The notes under the pieces: generated by a model
Database searches by the model: none
What the model was told of the DNA's origin: nothing
The model's input: only the letters and a program-made list of their open reading frames with translations
Assembly (NCBI RefSeq): GCF_004330295.1
Contig: NZ_SJOJ01000003.1
Coordinates: 186,001 to 250,000 of the forward strand
DNA from: Rahnella victoriana
GTDB taxonomy: Bacteria > Pseudomonadota > Gammaproteobacteria > Enterobacterales > Enterobacteriaceae
DNA length: 64,000 nucleotides
Reading direction: 5' to 3'
Translations under genes and position numbers: made by a program
Shown: positions 61,536 through 64,000 of the stretch, one piece after another
Numbering within the stretch: the first letter of the stretch is position 1
Layout of the letters: the number at the start of each line of letters is the position of its first letter

Positions 61536-61793
61536 TTACTCGAGCTCTGCCATCAGTTTTACCAAGTGTTCAACGGCTTTCTGCTCGTCTTCACCTTCAG
61601 CTGAGAGGGTCACAACGGTGCCCTGAGTCAGGCCCAGAGTTTGCAGTTTGAACAGGCTTTTAGCGCTGGCGCTTTTACCGTTTGATGTCACGGTGATGTC
61701 AGACGCGAAACCTTTCGCTTCTTTCACGAACTGTGCAGCAGGGCGAGTGTGCAGACCATTAGGAGCGGTAATAGTAACTTCTTGCTGGAACAT
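61536..61793 (-). CDS. ptsH: Phosphocarrier protein HPr
   Basis: An 85-residue phosphocarrier identical in pattern to E. coli HPr. The active His15 lies in [16 protein letters not shown] and the regulatory-Ser region in [15 protein letters not shown]. It begins the ptsHI-crr operon. The ATG follows AGTTGGGGAAAC, the same leader sequence as I recall from E. coli. Its promoters P0 and P1 with an Mlc operator lie upstream. Confidence 0.98.
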   Translation of the reverse strand: MFQQEVTITAPNGLHTRPAAQFVKEAKGFASDITVTSNGKSASAKSLFKLQTLGLTQGTVVTLSAEGEDEQKAVEHLVKLMAELE

Positions 61794-61982
61794 TGTTGTT
61801 TCCCCAACTTATTAAAGTAATGTTGTGGAGCTAAAGTTTAGCTTATGGCCTTCACTTTAGCCTGTAGAGATTAGCGCCTGACTATGGTTCAGGGGCAGGT
61901 TCTGATGCAACAGAAAAGAGAAAATAACGCACTCAGCGATAAAACTCTTTGCCCTGGATCCAGGCTTTTCTGTTATTCCTCC

Positions 61983-62012
61983 ATTATGCCGTCTTTTTCC
62001 CTCATGTAACAA
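61983..62012 (-). promoter_or_regulatory. ptsH P1 promoter
   Basis: On the minus strand TTGTTA (62007-62012) and CATAAT (61983-61988) are 18 bases apart. GGCATAATG occurs at the same place in E. coli P1. Confidence 0.65.
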
Positions 62013-62051
62013 ATCGGTAAATCGATTCAGCGGGAAGGCATCATGGAAGCG

Positions 62052-62076
62052 ATTAATTTCGAGCATCGAAATAATT
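62052..62076. promoter_or_regulatory. Mlc operator in the ptsH P0 region
   Basis: ATTATTTCG-ATGCT-CGAAATTAAT (minus strand) is an almost perfect inverted repeat and matches the E. coli ptsHI Mlc operator. Mlc repression would be relieved by glucose transport through PtsG. Confidence 0.75.
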
Positions 62077-62130
62077 GTCCGGTTAAATACTAAACCTGGC
62101 GGGTAAAATCAATGACGGAGTGGTATAAAC

Positions 62131-62146
62131 TTTGACGCAGGCCACA
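62131..62146 (-). promoter_or_regulatory. CRP-like site upstream of ptsH P0
   Basis: TGTGG-N6-TCAAA on the minus strand agrees with CRP half-sites at 8 of 10 positions and corresponds to the E. coli TGTGG-N6-TCAAA position in ptsH. It touches the cysK terminator arm. Confidence 0.5.
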
Positions 62147-62173
62147 AAAAAGCACCCCTTGAGGTGCTTTTTT
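62146..62173. terminator. Terminator of cysK
   Basis: AAAAAAGCACC (62146-62156) and GGTGCTTTTTT (62163-62173) form an 11-bp stem with a 6-base loop and U tracts on both sides. It isolates cysK from ptsH. Confidence 0.92.
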
Positions 62174-62195
62174 AGCCGCTTTTAAGGATGTGGCA

Positions 62196-63161
62196 TTATT
62201 GTTGCAATTCTTTCTCGGTGAACAAATCGGCAAACAATGCGGTACTCAGATAGCGTTCGCCAGATGATGGCAGGATAACCACGATCGTTTTATCAGCAAA
62301 TTCCGGTTCTTTGGATAATTTTACTGCCGCTTCGACGGCTGCACCGGAAGAAATCCCCGCCAGAATGCCTTCTTCTTCCATCAGGCGACGTGCCATCTGG
62401 ATAGATTCGTCATTGGTGATCAGCGTGACACGATCCAGCAGTTCCAGATCCAGGTTGCCCGGAATAAAACCGGCACCGATACCCTGAATTTTGTGCGGGC
62501 CGGGTTTCACTTCTTCGCCGTTCAGCGTCTGGGTGATAACGGGTGAATCTGTTGGCTCCACGGCCACCAGCGTGACGCTGCTTTTTTTGCTTTTCAGATA
62601 ACGGCCGGTCCCGGTGATCGTCCCGCCGGTGCCCACGCCCGCAATTAGCACATCCACTGCGCCATCGGTATCTTCCCAGATTTCCGGGCCGGTGGTTTGT
62701 TCGTGGATGGCCGGGTTGGCCGGATTGCTGAACTGCTGAAGAATAAGATAACGCTGCGGATCGCTGGCCTGGATTTCTTCAGCTTTGGCAATCGCACCTT
62801 TCATGCCTTTCGCGCCTTCGGTCAGCACCAGATTGGCACCGAGGGCTTTCAGCAACTTGCGGCGTTCCACACTCATGGTTTCCGGCATGGTCAGCGTCAG
62901 TTTGTAACCGCGCGCGGCCGCGACGTAAGCCAGTGCGATACCGGTGTTGCCGCTGGTTGGTTCAACCAGTTCGATATCTTTGGTCAGAATGCCTTTCTTT
63001 TCAGCATCCCAAATCATGTTGGCACCGATACGGCATTTCACGCTGAAGCTCGGGTTACGTGACTCGACCTTAGCCAGAATACGACCATTACCGATACGGT
63101 TCAGGCGAACCAGTGGCGTATGGCCAATTGTTAATGAATTGTCTTCATAGATCTTGCTCAT
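62196..63161 (-). CDS. cysK: Cysteine synthase A
   Basis: A PLP enzyme of 321 residues, the main O-acetylserine sulfhydrylase. The PLP Lys lies in [19 protein letters not shown], the substrate loop is [15 protein letters not shown], and the phosphate loop [16 protein letters not shown]. The C-terminal [14 protein letters not shown] is the serine acetyltransferase-facing part. It is CysB-dependent in E. coli; the 210-base leader to cysZ must hold its promoter. Same order with ptsHI-crr as in E. coli. Confidence 0.97.
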   Translation of the reverse strand: MSKIYEDNSLTIGHTPLVRLNRIGNGRILAKVESRNPSFSVKCRIGANMIWDAEKKGILTKDIELVEPTSGNTGIALAYVAAARGYKLTLTMPETMSVERRKLLKALGANLVLTEGAKGMKGAIAKAEEIQASDPQRYLILQQFSNPANPAIHEQTTGPEIWEDTDGAVDVLIAGVGTGGTITGTGRYLKSKKSSVTLVAVEPTDSPVITQTLNGEEVKPGPHKIQGIGAGFIPGNLDLELLDRVTLITNDESIQMARRLMEEEGILAGISSGAAVEAAVKLSKEPEFADKTIVVILPSSGERYLSTALFADLFTEKELQQ

Positions 63162-63338
63162 AACCCGTCCTTTAACTGTATGAAATATTCACGGTGTGAA
63201 GCTTTCAACACTATGAAATTAGTGGGAATCAGGAAAGCATACGCGAACCGCTTTCCCAGTGAAGTAAGGTTTTGGTATTTGGTATATCGATACGTTATTA
63301 AGAAATAAGTTTGGGGAAGAAAAGTCAAGCATAGCAGG

Positions 63339-63358
63339 CAGCCGCCCGCAGGCGGCTG
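63339..63358. other. GC-rich stem-loop between cysZ and cysK
   Basis: CAGCCGCC and GGCGGCTG pair perfectly over 8 bp with loop CGCA. There is no T run on the minus strand after it, so termination of cysZ here is uncertain. Confidence 0.5.
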
Positions 63359-63371
63359 TGAGAAAAACGCA

Positions 63372-64000
63372 TTATTGTCGGGTGGAATTCACGTCGATAT
63401 TGTTTTTAACGTAAACATGGCGATAGCGGTCACACCACATGGCGGTCGCGCCGCACACCGCCACCGGCAGGATCACCAGATTCAGCACCGGTATCATGGT
63501 GAACAGGCTGACCAGTGAGCCAAACTGCATATTGTCGATTTTGTTGCTACCGAGCGAACGGCGCATGTCCGCAAAACTCACTTTGTGGTTATCAAACGGA
63601 TAGTCACAGTACTGAATCACCACCATCCAGGCGCTGAAGAAGAACCACAGTACCGGGGCGACGGTCTGGCCGATCACCGGAATAAAATAGAGCGCGAACA
63701 GCAGCAGGGCGCGCGGCAGGTAATACGCCAGCTTCTGCCATTCACGTTTCATGATGCGGGGCAGATCTTTCATGATGTCCCAGATACCGGTGTCGGGCAG
63801 CGTTTTGCCTGTCAGGCGTGCTTCGAGTTGTTCGGCGAGCAACCCGCTGAACGGCGCGGCAATCCAGTTGGCAAGGGTGCTGAAGAAATAGCTGAACACC
63901 AGCACCACAGACAGCACCGCCACCGGCCAGATCAGATAATCCAGCCAGCTCAGCCATGTTGGCACCTTGCTCATCATGGCCGGGATCCATTCTCCCAGTT
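63372..64000 (-). CDS. cysZ: Sulfate transporter CysZ, 5' end outside the window
   Basis: An inner-membrane sulfate channel. At least 208 C-terminal residues are present; the frame runs to the right edge without a stop, and E. coli CysZ has 253. The sequence [51 protein letters not shown] and [37 protein letters not shown] is close to E. coli. The tail after [14 protein letters not shown] differs. The ATG pair at 63977/63974 is internal: the E. coli-like residues GEWIPA precede it. It belongs to the CysB-controlled sulfur genes with cysK. Confidence 0.94.
   Translation of the reverse strand, partial: LGEWIPAMMSKVPTWLSWLDYLIWPVAVLSVVLVFSYFFSTLANWIAAPFSGLLAEQLEARLTGKTLPDTGIWDIMKDLPRIMKREWQKLAYYLPRALLLFALYFIPVIGQTVAPVLWFFFSAWMVVIQYCDYPFDNHKVSFADMRRSLGSNKIDNMQFGSLVSLFTMIPVLNLVILPVAVCGATAMWCDRYRHVYVKNNIDVNSTRQ

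Larger units (their letters stand above)
61794..62145. other. ptsH control region and leader
   Basis: The stretch matches the E. coli ptsH upstream region in several blocks on the minus strand: CTGAATCGATTTA, GGCATAATG (P1 -10), TACAGGCTAAAGT and TTTAGCTCCACAACA near the leader. A 69-codon frame within it is not a gene. Confidence 0.7.

Noticed and set aside
61857-62066. 69-codon ORF in the ptsH leader
   Set aside because: It overlaps the conserved promoter and Mlc operator, and the sequence matches non-coding E. coli leader.

Overview
The window looks like chromosomal core DNA of an enterobacterium, most likely a plant- or soil-associated member of the Yersiniaceae (Rahnella/Serratia-like). 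Two blocks keep Escherichia coli gene order: der-yfgJ-xseA-guaBA with maeB/talA/tktB, hemF-amiA-ypeA-yfeZYX, cysPTWAM and crr-ptsI-ptsH-cysK-cysZ; and yegD-mdtD-baeSR-yegP-trhP(yegQ)-cyaR-yegS. An M4 protease with a protealysin-like short propeptide next to an emfourin-like inhibitor, and ERIC repeats, point to the Serratia/Rahnella side of the order. The genus is inference; the gene order is read from the sequence. No tRNA, rRNA, insertion sequence, prophage or CRISPR array is visible.

Layout. 1-3.5 kb: the 3' part of der, an AEC-family carrier, yfgJ and a protease/inhibitor pair. 3.5-8.6 kb: a sugar locus with a LacI-type regulator divergent from an MFS symporter and a GH31 glycosidase. 8.6-13.5 kb: xseA divergent from guaB-guaA, with an ERIC-like element between guaB and guaA. 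13.5-18.7 kb: a lipoprotein, a GNAT acetyltransferase, thiMD under a TPP riboswitch, and three uncharacterised genes. 18.7-29.1 kb: a carbohydrate island holding rspR, an AraC-type regulator, a GPH symporter with a GH127 beta-L-arabinofuranosidase, two MFS transporters and rspBA. 29.4-39 kb: yegS, the CyaR small RNA, trhP, yegP, baeRS, mdtD, an aldo/keto reductase and yegD, with mdtABC absent. 39-48.3 kb: tktB-talA divergent from maeB, a nucleoside hydrolase, yaiI, hemF and amiA. 48.6-51.8 kb: ypeA, a BOF-family protein, and yfeZYX with a sigma-E-like promoter. 52-57 kb: cysPTWAM. 57-59 kb: a CpxRA-like two-component pair followed by an ERIC element. 59.2-64 kb: crr, ptsI, ptsH, cysK and the 3' part of cysZ.

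How the genes work together. Sulfur enters through CysPTWA and CysZ and is fixed into cysteine by CysM and CysK. The PTS proteins (HPr, EI, EIIA-Glc) control sugar uptake and cAMP levels, and CRP-like sites appear at guaB/xseA, the GPH-GH127 operon, cyaR and ptsH. The GH31, GH127 and rsp loci look like plant-derived oligosaccharide and sugar-acid use. TktB, TalA, MaeB and the nucleoside hydrolase supply and drain pentose phosphate and C4 metabolism. BaeSR, the CpxRA-like pair, CyaR and sigma-E point to envelope stress control.

The most noteworthy items are the CyaR sRNA in its expected place, a pair of matching operators around the LacI-type regulator, a Fur-box-like site upstream of yegS, loss of mdtABC from the mdtD-baeSR cluster, a family of strong palindromic repeats, an extra CpxRA-like pair between cysM and crr, and three adjacent genes I do not recognise. 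I saw no strong evidence for a wholly new multi-gene system.
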